Below the pieces are notes generated by a model that was given only the letters and a program-made list of their open reading frames with translations, was not told where the DNA came from and searched no databases. This document shows, in pieces, positions 34,854 through 46,854 of a stretch of 64,000 nucleotides of DNA (positions within the stretch are counted from its first letter, which is position 1; each line of letters opens with the position of its first letter). A program made the translations under genes and the position numbers. Source of the stretch: Colletotrichum lupini (Eukaryota; Ascomycota; Sordariomycetes; Glomerellales; Glomerellaceae); the NCBI RefSeq assembly GCF_023278565.1, contig NC_064680.1:620001-684000 (forward strand), given 5' to 3'.

Positions 34854-36999
34854 CTAATTAGTAATTAAACTCTATTATTATAGATCGGTAAGGTATCTTA
34901 TTACGTAAAAGAGACGACCTCTTAATACTATATAGGATAGGAGATTTATATTAATTAACCTTATAAAAGTAGACGAAAAAGGAGGCGATTCTCGAATACC
35001 GCACGGAATTAAGTAATTATAGCCCTTTATTACTTACGAGAGGTCGACGTTTATTATATTAAACTACGTTAATTAACAGAACTACTTAAGTAACTAGCCT
35101 TTTACTATCGCCCCGAGCAGCTTTTTTACTAAACGACTTTTCTACGGCCGGCCTACGATTAGAAATTAACTAAGGAAGCTATTTAGAGATTATAAAGAGC
35201 ACGAGGCTTAAGAGGCTAGAAGTATACGGGATAGCGGAAATCGGTAACTAATAAAGATCCCGAGACTAATTACTATATCTTCCTACGGTAATATAAACGT
35301 CTACCGCTACTATTATTAAAAGGAATTACTAAAACTTACCCTTTTTTATTAAATAAAAAGGAGGATCTTAGTAAGTATAATAACTAGCGATCTAAAAGGG
35401 CAATAGTAATTACTAAAAATAGTAAAAACGAGAGTAATAGCGAGACGGCAAGAGGAAGTAGGAATTTCCTAAACCCTAATAAATTCGTTAAGTAGTAAAA
35501 GCACGGATTTATTACGACCCGCGCGCGGATTAAATATATCCTTATTAAAGTTAAATACGCTAGCGACTACTAATATGGGCATAAGCTAGAGCACGACCCT
35601 TAGTAAGTTAGGGTAAAGAAAAAGAGGACGAAACCCGATCTTAAATAGAATCCTAATCCCTTATAAGTAAGTAAATATTAACCCGGACTATTAGAGGACG
35701 TAGATATATAAAATCGCAAATTAGCCTAACGGTAAGTAAATTAACGTAATATTAATCTATTTAACTAAGGTTTATAAGAAAAAGGGGCTATAGGGGTAAC
35801 CCCTATTCTATAAGATCGTAGACGACCTTAGCTACTAGCTAGATAAATAGTTCGCAAGCGCAAGCTTAAGAATCGCAAAAGTAATTAATAAATTCCTCTA
35901 CGGGCGAGGGGTATTATTAGCGTAATTATAATCGCAAGAGCTATATAAAATACTAATAGCGATAATTATAAAAGAGGAATTCGTACTATAGAACTAGGCA
36001 CAGGTCGATAGAGCGTATAATCGCTTTAACGAATTTAAAAAAAGGGTAAACGACCCAGATTTCCTCCCTATAATTACTAACGGAAATCTATCGTTATAAA
36101 AGGATATACCGGGGCAAAATATAGTACTAGAAGTACGATAATTAATAATTCTGCCTATTTCGATCTATAACTCGTTACCGCTATTAATGCGAAATTTAGC
36201 GCCGATCGGCTAATAAAAAAGGAAGCAGACGACCCGAAGTTACTAATAGTACGTAGCGACGTAGGGTTCGTATATAAATATTAAAAATTTAGTAGCGAAT
36301 ACGAGGCAATTCACAGACCTTAAAAAGATCTTCTTAAAAGAGAAATTATACTCTAGGGGGAAGTATAAGGTCTTATAAAAAACCCTAACGATGTTTTATA
36401 ATTATTATAAAAAAGTCGGAATTAGAGAATACTAGTACTATTTAGTAATTAATATCGTACTCGTAAATAAAGCCTCTAATTACTATTACGAAGCGGTGCG
36501 TAATCTCGTTCGAAACGACTTTCTTAGTATAATTAACGTAATCTAAAGCCGCTTCGAGACCTATAATAAGAACCTAGAGCTCCTATTTAAGCTATGAGCG
36601 ATTTCTTTCGTATTTATAGCTAGGATAATAGAGGGTAAATTGCGAGTAGAGATTTTTAAAGAGCTTATTAATCGAATCGATAAGCTAGCGAAAACCTAGC
36701 TAAATAAGGGGATAAACGAGCGGAAAGTCGGATATTTTTATATTATAGTTTAGCGTATACTAGAAGTAAAGATTACCCTATACTAAGCACTTAAAAACTA
36801 CGAGACGCTCTGCTCGAGGCTAAGATTTAGTTTTAATATTAAGGTAAGAATACCGCGCTAAACGTACCTCTAGGTATATAACGGCCCTTATTAATAATAT
36901 TAGGTCGATCGAACGTATAATAAGAAAGGAAAAGAGGCTAGATATAGCAATTGTTAGTAAGGAGGCCTAGATTCGTTAAATAAGTAAAGATTTAACTTA

Positions 37000-39900
37000 T
37001 AAGTAGGGTAATAAAAGAAGTAATACTATATTTATAAAAAGGATAGATATTAGTTAAGTAACTATTCTAAAGAAGAGCGTACTAAATCGTACGAATAATA
37101 TAAAAAGTCGAGGGTAGTAAACGGCAAAACTAGCCCTCGTTAGTTTAACTAATTCCTCGTTATATATAAGGGCAGATCCGGGGGTATAGAACCTAGTAAC
37201 GGTAGCTAAAGTAGCGGCCTAAAGTATATACCCCCTATAAAAAATTCGGAAAATAAAGAAGATCTTACCCCCTATACTAACGAATTAGATTATAATAAAA
37301 TCGACGATATTAACTACTTTTCTTTTGCCCCGTTAGCTTCTAAAGGATATACGAGACTAAACGAATAGAGGGTAGTAAAAGCTCTTAATAAATAGGCTTT
37401 TATTTATAAATAGTAAGGGAAGGTCCCTTAGATAACGAATACGGAGGTAGCCGAAAGGGCAAATCTAATAGGGCCGAAGCCTATTCTCTTAACGATTAAA
37501 GAGAAGACGCTATCTTTTTTAATATTTAAAAAAAAAGAATATAGTACTAAGTAAATCTAAGGATAGCTAAAGGGGTCCTTTTTATACTACTTAGATCCCT
37601 CGAATACTAAGCTTATATAAGTATTCTATATAAATAAAAAGTACGGCCTAGACGATTTCTATAGGATTATCCTAGATACTAGGGTATTATAATAGTTAAC
37701 TAAAAAAAAAGGGTAATTCTAGGCGCTATAAAAGATCGCGCTAGTAACGCTTAATATATTAACGGCGGGTATTATAAAGATTAGTTTCGGCCTAGGTAAA
37801 GAAATCGTCGCCCTAGGTATAGTAAAAGTAAAGATATACTTTAGAACGATAACTTTCTATATTTTACTTATTAATACCCTATTTCTCCTATATCTAAAAG
37901 ACATAGATTGACTAAGTATTATATTTAATAATACGAAGAAAAGAATCTTTAGTAATAAGTACTTCGAGATAGTCAAACGACGATAGGGGCATGCGTTTAT
38001 AAAGTTTACTAACGATACGAAGTTAATTAATTACCTAATAAAAAGTAAGCTTAGAAGACTATACTAAAGATTTAGGTACCCGTTAGTTATGAGGCTATAT
38101 AACTTCCTAAAGTAATTAAGTAATAATAATATCGAAATAGGGGCGCTAGAGTAGTTAATAAAAGTATATTACTAATACTAGATAAATGCGCAGAGCCTAC
38201 GTAAATTTAAGTTTAAATTACGTAATAAGCTTGACTTTAACTAAGAAATCGTCGTTAATATCTTTTACTTAAATAGTCGGCTAGTACTATATATAATCGA
38301 CGTAGCTATATCCTTCTAAGCAGGGCAATTCCTCCGGGATCTATAAGTAAAAATAGTATAGGTAGCCCTACGAAAAAGCTAGATCGATATATACTAGGGA
38401 CTACTAAATAGTATTAAAACCGACGCTAGCACTAGCTTTAAGTTAGTAGAATTTAGGGATAATACGACGGCTTACGGTATATAGCTAAAAGTCGTACTTA
38501 TTAAAGCGTACTATAATATTAAAAAAGTAAAAAGGGCATATTAGTAGTTAAAAAGGGCGTTTAGAATTATTAAAAAGGAAAATCCGGATTCTATTAATAA
38601 CGAATACCTCTAGATAGTACTTAAATACTATAACGATACTATAGGGCCTAACGGACTTATACTAACGCTATTAGTATTTAGAGTATATCTAAGAACGACC
38701 ATAGCCTCGCTACCGTTACTAGGCATAAGCTAACGAGCCTAAGTAATTAAAAAAGTAATACGAGTACTGCGCAAAGTAAGCGTAAAAAAGTAAGTTAACA
38801 AGGTAATTACTACGCATAATAGGCCCGATATAAGGGATAATCTAAATATATTACTAAATTCGGATATATAAATATAGCGCGAAATTACCTAATAGTAGGC
38901 TAGGCTATATAAATTAATTTCCGTTAACGAGCGCTCTTATATAGTTACGAGAGATTGCGACTAGCTACTCGAAGTATTAATTATAGTAATTAGACCGTAC
39001 TATATAGATCTTAACGAGGTAATTTCTAACCTATAAAAAAAAGAAGAGCTAGGGGAAACTATATAACCCGCGGTAGAGGCATAGGAAATTATCCTTAACG
39101 AAATCGTTATAATAGTATTAATAGATAACGAGGAAGAGGAAATTACTAAAAGGGCACTAATACTACTAATAAGACGTTATAAAAAACTACGATAGTAAGC
39201 CCTAACGTAGTAATTTATTACTAGCGACGAGGTAATTAATACCTTTTATATAGTAAAAGAGAAAGCCGATTTCGAGCTAGTAATTAAACTACGTAAGGAA
39301 AGCGTAATTATAACTACTAAAAAGCCGTATAAGGGATTAAATCTTATCGAAGTAGATACTTTTCGTAATTAAGGGGTCTATCGATTTATCCTATACGACT
39401 TAGAAAAATATATAAACCTCTATATATTTAAATTACGAATAGTTCGTAAAATTAAAAAGAAAAGAATACCCTAGCCGTACGAGAAGTCTAAATACGTAAT
39501 TTAAGAGTGCGGCGACGTTAAAAAAGCGACGCTACTTATATAATCGCCTATTATATAGCGCTATAGCTAACGATTAATAATAGCACTAATAGCATCGCTA
39601 TAGAAGAAGGGATACGAGATTTAGAGCCGTAATATTACCTAGGCCTATACCTAATCGGCTACAGGGCTTATAAGGAAAATCCTGGCCTATTTACTAAAAG
39701 AAATAGCTAGTAAGTACTTAGAAAGTACGATTATTAAAGTGCTTAAGCTACTATATAGGCTCGCAAAATCGGGCACCTATTAGTAAGCTACTTACTATAA
39801 TTTTTATATTAATTAACTATTAATAATTACCTCTACGTACGACCCGTACTTACTAGTCGCAGAGTACGAAGGTAACTAATTTAGGATCGTTAGAATATAA

Positions 39901-40830
39901 ACCGACGATATATTAGGCCTATTTAATATTAACTTTATAAAAAAAGAGGATAAGGAGCTTTAGAAAGCGGGCTTTATAGCGAAGCTAAAAAAGGTTCTTA
40001 TAATAAATAACCCCTTAGTATTTAATAGCGGGATTTTTATAATTAAAAGGGAAACCGTCGTTTTTTAGTAAAGGGGTAGGGCGAGAAGATTAACCTCGTC
40101 GATCTAAACATAACTAATATTAAAAAGTAATATAAGGCTAAGCTCGCGCGAGGGATATATATTATAAGTATTTATTAGCCTAAGGCGACTTTTAATTACG
40201 CTAGGGTAGCGTAAGTTATAAATTTAACTAAATAAAACGTCGAGGTACTTAATAAGCAGCTTAAGTAGTAATAAATAAATCTCGATCGAGGTCTTATTTA
40301 CTACCCGATCGACCTTATAATTAGTAAGCTCTACGTCTTCGTTAATAGGTTATTTACGAATAATAACGACCTTACTTCGTAATTAGGGTATATTATTATC
40401 CTAACTAACGAGAGTATAAATAAGAGCGAATTTACTATATACGGTAATATAATCTACTACTCGTTAACTAAAAATAAGTAAGTAACGAGAAGTATACTAG
40501 CGTTAGAGGTCTATAATATAGTTAATAGCGTTAACCTCTCTTATACGATTTTAATAATACTAAAGAAAATTACCGATCGAATTAGCTTTTTACTTATTCT
40601 AACAGTTATTTATACCGATTCCTACTCACTATACGAATACCTCGTTAAATTAAGAATAAATAAAAAAAAGAGGCTTATAATTAATATTATAGCCCTTAGG
40701 TAATCGTACGAAAAGCGCGAGATACTTAAGATCTATTAGATTAATAATAAAAATAACTTCGTAAACGCTTTTACGAAAGTAGTACTAAATAAGGGATTAG
40801 AGTAATTCGTAAGTAGTTAAAAAGTTACTA
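37000..40830 (+). pseudogene. Copia polyprotein remnant (copy B)
   Basis: Same domain order as copy A, broken by TAA/TAG stops from RIP throughout. The reverse transcriptase TDD core and RNase H DSYSLY block remain readable. The protease core has decayed further than in copy A. No coding capacity remains. Confidence 0.8.
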
Positions 40831-40963
40831 TATAAATAAAAGGATAGGTTATATAAAAAGAGTAGAAAAAAGAGGGAAAAGGAGACGACTTAGTAAACGG
40901 GCCCGAGGTCGAATTATACCTCTAACCGTAGCGGTTAAATTAATAAAAAAAAGAGAAAGTTAG

Positions 40964-41168
40964 TATTAAATTAGAAGTCTAATTCGACCGTGGCATATAG
41001 CCGACTATATAGGGGCTAATTAGGGGCCCTATTTACGATTATCGTAACTAGCCTAACCTACGGTTAGAACCTCTTTTTTATACTTATAACGTAGATATTT
41101 ATATAGTTCAATTAATCTCTTCGTTAACTACGGTTCGAACTAACTACCCTATAATAGGGATATTAATA
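40964..41168 (+). repeat. 3' LTR of copia copy B
   Basis: 205 bp, beginning TATTAAATTAG (RIP-mutated TGTCGGATTGG) and ending GGGATATTAATA. More heavily mutated at its start than the matching 5' LTR. Confidence 0.9.
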
Positions 41169-42169
41169 TTATTAGTATGGTCGAATGGCTAAAAAGTCGA
41201 CATCAAAAGTTAAATGCGCATATCTTGAGTTCGAGCAAAATGAGAGACTATCGCTGCGTTCGATGGCCTTGCAGGCTCACAAAACGTTCAGTGCTAGATT
41301 TCAATCCATCGATTACAGAAAGGAGAGCCCTCATATCAGAGACTTCCAATCATGATTTAGTATTTGTCGTTGTTGGTCAAAGAATCTACAGCTATCACAA
41401 TCATTCTATCCACTTGAAGTGAATGGATTCAACACGTTTTTGATTAGTTTCGGAATGTCCACAGTTGGTGGTTTTGATCAATAAAATAGAAGGAACGATT
41501 TGGGCCAACATGGACGAAGTTAAGATTTGTGAATCGGGCAGCCCATTGCGTTTGCATATTTAAGCGAGAGAACTTACTAACCGTTGTAGAGAAGGAAATA
41601 TTTCGTCATGGCTCAAGTCCGAATTAAAGTACGATGATTTGAGGATAGAAGGTTTTCTTGCTCGCCGCTTCAGAAATATGTTTGCGCAAGGCTTTCGACC
41701 TGGAACTCGTCATTGTACTTGGATCGCCTTTAAACCAAAGAAACCATTGAATTCAGGTTCGTTCTACTTACAGTCCTCGGCCACCCTGCTGTTGATAGTG
41801 TTGAGAAGACAGATGCTAATGAGAGCACCTAGTTGCCTTGCGTATCGAATTGGGGCGAGTCCGGAATAGCTGGACGGAAGCGCGCCCGAAATTCCGGCCC
41901 GCCCCGCCGTTTTGTGGAGAGACCGGCCGGCAGATGACGGTTTTCCTACAACGTAGAGTGACATAATCTAAAATTGACTCTCCGGAGTTTAGCCATTGTC
42001 CTCTTCCGGAACAACAACCAACCCAACTGCATAGGCGGGGCCGTTGATTAACCGTCCCTCGCCTTGGAGCCCGGTCTCCATAAAGGCTCTCTCGCCTCAT
42101 CCTATGGCCTACCTTGTTCCATCTGAGGAGTCTTGGAATATCCGTCTCGACTTAACTATTTGAAGCTTC
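41169..42169. other. Region between copia copy B and the MFS gene
   Basis: One kb of normal DNA. Its first 80 bp contain a serine/leucine tRNA-like relic (GGTCGAATGGCTAA then GAGTTCGAGC). A GC-rich patch near 41,870-41,940 with CCGGCC repeats and the promoter of the next gene follow. No gene seen. Confidence 0.4.
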
Positions 42170-43698
42170 ATGATGGCCACAGTCACTCAACAGCAGCACA
42201 CGTCGTCAGACTCTTACGAACTTGCCGAAGCACCGAAGCAACCCCGCAGCGGACACATTTTAGGATCCGTTGACCCTACAGACACTGATCAGAGCGATAA
42301 AATTGACAATGCCACACTCTTAAAGCTAATAGCCTCAGGCTTCGCCTTCTTCATCTCTGGAGTCAATGATGGTAGTGTCGGTCCTCTCCTTCCCTACATG
42401 ATCCGCGACTATAGCATCACCACAGCAGTCGTTTCTATTATGTGCGTAGCGAAAGCCATAATCTTAAAACTTAGCTTCAAAACTAATCCCTGATTCAAGC
42501 TACGGAGCAAATTTTCTCGGCTGGTTCCTCGCTGCCCTTACCAACACTCATCTCCGACAAAAGTTTGACCTCGGCGGACTGCTCGCTTTCGGCGCCTTCT
42601 TCCAAGTCTTGGCCCATGCGCTCCGGGCATGGCGACCTCCGTTCCCATTCTTTGCCGTCACGTTTTGGCTCGTGTGCCTCGGACAGGCATACCAAGATGC
42701 AGGTGCAAATGCGTATGTAGCCAGCGCCAAGGCCGCACATCGATGGCTGGCCTTTATCCATGCATTGTACATGGCAGGATGTCTAGTTGCCCCATTTGTC
42801 GCGACTCCAATTGCATCGGCTGGGGAGACCTCTCGATGGTATCTCTTCTACATTTTCCCGCTCGCCATTGGTGTTCTCAACTTTGCCCTGACCTGCTACG
42901 CCTTCCGAGACACTATCAAATTTGGACGTAAAAAGAACAGGGCGACTGAGCCAGAAGCAGGGACTGACGAAGAGGAGAAGAAGAGCGCATCCCAACTAAT
43001 GAAGACTGCTTTACGATCCAAATCTCTTTGGATGGTCAGTATCTTCTTTTTCTTCCTACTTGGGGCGACTATTACAGCAAGTGGATGGATTGTCGAATAT
43101 CTTGTTGAGATTCGTGGTGGTAATCTCGGCGCCATGGGTTATGTCCCGGCGGGCTTTAATGGAGGAGCCATGCTTGGTCGCCTTCTTTTGGCTGAACCTA
43201 CCTATCGTCTAGGTGAAAGGAGAATGATCTTGCTTTATGTGGTGCTCTGCATCGCCTTTCAGTTGGTATTCTGGTTGTGAGTATGAAAGCCGTCAAGCTC
43301 GTGACTACTGGAGTCTAATGCGTCTAAAACAGGGTGCCAAACATCATCGCTGCTTCAGTGGCCATCAGTTTCTTTGGATTCTTCTCTGGTCCTCTGTTCG
43401 CCACGGTAAGTTGTGCAACTACTGATGCAGGACCCAGATGTCTGACGATCCCTAGGGTATATCTGTTGGATCCAAACTCTTCTCACCAGAGGTGCAACCA
43501 ACAGCCCTCTCATTCGTGTTTGTGATCGGGCAGATTGGTGGATCTTTGTTTCCCGTCATTACGGGAGTAATCGCATCTCGCATAGGCGTCAGTGTGCTGC
43601 AGCCTATTTTGATAGCCCTGATTGCAGGTACAGGTATCAGTTGGATGCTGATACCGAAGCCTAAAGAATCGTCAAACACCGCCTTGCATCAGGAGTAG
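42170..43698 (+). CDS. MFS permease, BSC6/fucose-permease-like
   Basis: Four exons, 42170-42441, 42500-43276, 43333-43405 and 43456-43698, form a 454-residue frame with about 12 membrane helices. An N-terminal cytoplasmic tail of about 55 residues precedes helix 1 (ASGFAFFISGVNDGSVGPLL). Other motifs are YGANFLGWFLAA after helix 2, CLGQAYQDAGANAYVA, an acidic central loop (EPEAGTDEEEKK) and PAGFNGGAMLGRLLL. This pattern matches the fungal MFS group annotated as bypass-of-stop-codon protein 6 and fucose-permease-like, whose substrates are mostly unknown. The first two codons are both ATG. It is followed in the same direction by another transporter gene, so the two may be co-regulated. Confidence 0.9.
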
Positions 43699-44346
43699 GG
43701 GTTGAGACAGCCAGAACACATGTGAACATCAAGAGGCTCGAAGAGGCACCCAATCGAAGCTCTTGCTCAAAGATGAGACAGCAATTCATGAAGCAATAAA
43801 AAAGTTTGATTCACGGATAAGGATTGCGCATCAAGGAAAGACATTTACGTGTTGATTGGCGTGACAAGACGCGGTGAACCAATATCACCAAGATGCCACG
43901 AGGGGATGCAGTTTTGTGGGTTTCAAAATGGTGCAATCCCCCTTGTACCCCCTGCCTTGAGTCCAAAGGTCTTTGAACGTTGCTTAAAGGCATCAGTAGA
44001 ACAACTGAGCCAAGGATACCAGAGTCTCATTGTGACAGTCGAGAATCCTTCGCGTATCTTTGCACTGGATGTGGAGACATATTAAGCACGCCATGATAAC
44101 TCAGATCGCGACACACTGAGCCACCGCTATCGGGGAAACAGTACCAGGATGTGGAAGATATTTCAACTTTACCTTCATGACTTTGAAAGTGCGTAGTCTC
44201 CAGATTGTGTTCCGAGTCTGGGCTGTCGTTCAACCTGGCGATCTCAGAGGAGCTTTCTGGAGCCAGCTTTTACCTATCTCGCGATTGCTGTCTACAGTCT
44301 GTTGACAGAACATTGTTCGCCTGCGACCCAAGACAGTCCGTGCAAC
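43699..44346. other. Intergenic region between two MFS genes
   Basis: 0.65 kb without a gene. It should contain the 3' flank of the BSC6-like gene and the promoter of the UNC-93-like gene. Only short frames without domains occur. Confidence 0.4.
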
Positions 44347-46306
44347 ATGGCTTCCCTAAAGTCTCAACCAATTGAGGCACACTCGGCAATTGCCGAGGAT
44401 GCAGTACCGGAGTTTGAAGCTTCTGGCATCGGCAACCGGACATGGTACCGAACTGTCTTTTTTCAGGCCACTGTTATTGGCCTTTGCGCATTCTTCGCCC
44501 CGGGCCTTTACAATGCCATGCAATCGACGGGTGCAGGTGGTCAACAGACTCCATACCTCGTTATGTAAGTCTCTGTTCAAACTTTGAAGTATTCCCATTC
44601 GCCGAACCCCTTCAACTGATTGACCTTAAAGGTCCGCGAATGCCGTTTTAGGAGTTATGATGGTTGTAACATGTTCCATGGGAAGTGTGGTCGCCAACAG
44701 GATTGGCCTCAAAAATGCCTTGATCTTTGGCACGACGGGATAGTAAGTCACCTCCAGCCTTCAGTTTGAGATGAATGGAATTTTCCAAGTATATGGGGGT
44801 TGATCCAATCCAGTGCTCTGTACTCAGCGTCGCTGTACACAAACAACCGTTACGGCAATGAGTGGTTCGTCTACGTTGGTTCTGCTGCTTGTGGTATCAC
44901 TGCTGGTGTTTTCTGGGCTGCAGAAGGCGCGATCATGATCAGTTGTAAGTCGTCTTAGCCTTGGCCGGCCTACTAGAATCCATCTAACTTCGAAGCGTAG
45001 ATCCGGAAGACCAGAAACGCGGCAGGTATCTGGCCTACTGGCTGGCGTATAGAAATGTCAGTGGTCGTGGGACGGGGCTTCTACATCTGTACCAACAGTG
45101 CTGACGAGCTTCAGGGCGGATCAATCGTTGGAGGTGCTATCAACCTTGCGTTCAGTAAGTGAAGCAGAGTTGCACTTTACAGAGAAAAAGTGTTGACTTT
45201 CCTCAGATGCAACTGGCAAGACAACGGGAAAGCTAGATTACAGGACCTACATCGTCTTCGTAGCTTTGCGTAAGTTCTTGGCTTTTTGCAGTCTTACTAC
45301 CATTCTCTAACCATTTCCAGAATGTCTGGGGCCTTTTGTAGCAATGCTTCTGTCTCCTCCCGACAAGGTCCAACGCCAAGATGGAAGAAAAGTAGCAAAG
45401 GCTGAGCGGATTCCCACGGTACTAGAACTAAAGGCTGTTGCCAAAATTCTCATTCGCAAAGACTTCTTGCTAGTGTAAGTGGCCGTGCCGTGAAAGAGGG
45501 CCTCGATCAGGGATGCGATGCTGACAAGATATAAAGTTTCCCCTTCTTCTTCTACGCTACATTTCTACTATCCTATGCGGGATCTTACTTGTCACTTTAC
45601 TTCTCCGTTCGCTCCCGTGCTTTGGCATCCCTAGTCTCTGCACTGGCTCAAATTACTGCAAACTTCATATTCGGCAACTTTCTGGACTGGAAGCGATTCA
45701 CTATCAATCAGCGGGCCCGATTCGCTTACTTCGGAATCATGGCACTATTTGGGGGGACCTGGGTGTGGGCAATTGTCATTCAGCGAGAATATGGGTTGAA
45801 AGCTCCTGCTTTGGATTGGGTCGACAGCGGTTTCGGCCGTGGATGGGCGCTTTACATCCTCTTGCAGGTTAATTTGTGAGTCCAACCCAACATCTTTTAC
45901 CCTTTTTGATCACATTTGTTGACTGGTGGCAGCGCATTGGCATACAACTATGGTTACTGGCTTGCTGGCTACATGGCGCGTGATAACGCTGAGATCATCC
46001 GATTTACATCAACGGTTCGAGCCGTTGAAGCGGCTGGAGGCGCGGTGGCGTCAGGTATTAGCTCTACGCATGCTCCTGTAAGTGCTCCTCATCCATTGAA
46101 GAAGGCATGAGACGTGAGGGGCTGTTTCTTTATATGATTCATCGATAATAAGCTAATACCATTCGAAGCTCATTGCCGCCGCCAGCGTCAATTTCGGTCT
46201 ATGGGGTCTAGCACTTATCCCAACCTATTTTGCCGTTCGATCAATCGACGCGAAGCCGCTGGGGGATATTCCGGAGGAAGAGTCGAGCAAAAGCGTTTCT
46301 CTTTGA
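44347..46306 (+). CDS. UNC-93-like MFS protein
   Basis: Ten exons (44347-44564, 44632-44742, 44814-44944, 45001-45056, 45115-45154, 45207-45269, 45321-45474, 45537-45875, 45933-46077, 46169-46306) close as 464 residues. The N-terminal tail leads into a first helix with LCAFFAPGLYNAMQSTGAGG, then NAVLGVMM and YALYSASLYTNNRYGNEWF, GVFWAAEGAIMISYPEDQKRG and AYWLAYRNGGSIVGGAIN. This is the UNC-93/DUF895 group of MFS proteins, known in animals as a potassium-channel regulator. In fungi they are numerous and of unknown substrate. The introns are 50-90 bp with regular donors, except a GTCAGT donor after exon 4. Length and helix count are normal. Confidence 0.9.
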
Positions 46307-46854
46307 ATTCGGAGATTTGAGGTATGATCATGTTAAGGGGGCGGCGATAGCCCTTGTAGAGTATCGTTATGATGCTCATAGAAAAGCTGTCAACTTGAAC
46401 TTGAGTACAAGTTCAAAGTCCCAAACCTTTTTCCAAATAATAGAGAAGTATAGTTCTCGCTGTTAGGCAGCCAAAAGCACCTTTCTCGCTTCGACTACGA
46501 ATTTTGTGATGTCATTTGCGATTGAGAGGCGTTTCGCTACCCAGCTGACAAAGTCTCCCATGGCCAGACGCGCCGACTTCGCAGGAGTTCTCGGGTGTAA
46601 TGCAGCCATGATGAGTCCCGCCAGATTGAAGTGGATGCTGTGAGAGCACCTCATCACTCGCAAGTCTTCCGTGATTCCCATGGTAGATACACTAATCATA
46701 CCCCTCTTTGGATGGTGTATGCTTGGTAAAAACAACTCAATGCATAAAAGCAATATGTACAGGACTCTTCCATTGCGTGAAGAGTCACATACCTCCTTTC
46801 CTTGGAAGTAAGTAAGATTTTCGCACCATCCATATTTCCAATATCGAATTGGAG
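46307..46854. other. Intergenic region before the dioxygenase gene
   Basis: 0.55 kb. A 134-codon minus-strand frame (46,463-46,867) covers it but has no start with good context and no domain, and it runs into the next gene's first codons. Probably promoter and 3' UTR. Confidence 0.4.

Larger units (their letters stand above)
34649..41168 (+). mobile_element. Ty1/copia LTR retrotransposon copy B, RIP-inactivated
   Basis: A 6,520-bp second copy of the element at 17,055-24,023, in the same orientation, with 205-bp LTRs (a 3-bp insertion in both LTRs relative to copy A). Landmarks in order are the zinc knuckle near 37,010, protease near 37,675, integrase near 38,060-38,560, reverse transcriptase TDD near 39,902 and RNase H near 40,620. 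About 570 bp of the leader/gag region of copy A (about 17,571-18,145) is replaced here by about 75 bp (about 35,172-35,248). The 5' end keeps unmutated TGTCGGATTGG. No matching target duplication is visible (GTCGT left, TTATT right). Confidence 0.93.

Noticed and set aside
34643..41183. GGTCG as target duplication of copia copy B
   Set aside because: GGTCG occurs near both ends, but not next to the LTR termini defined by copy A, so it is probably chance.
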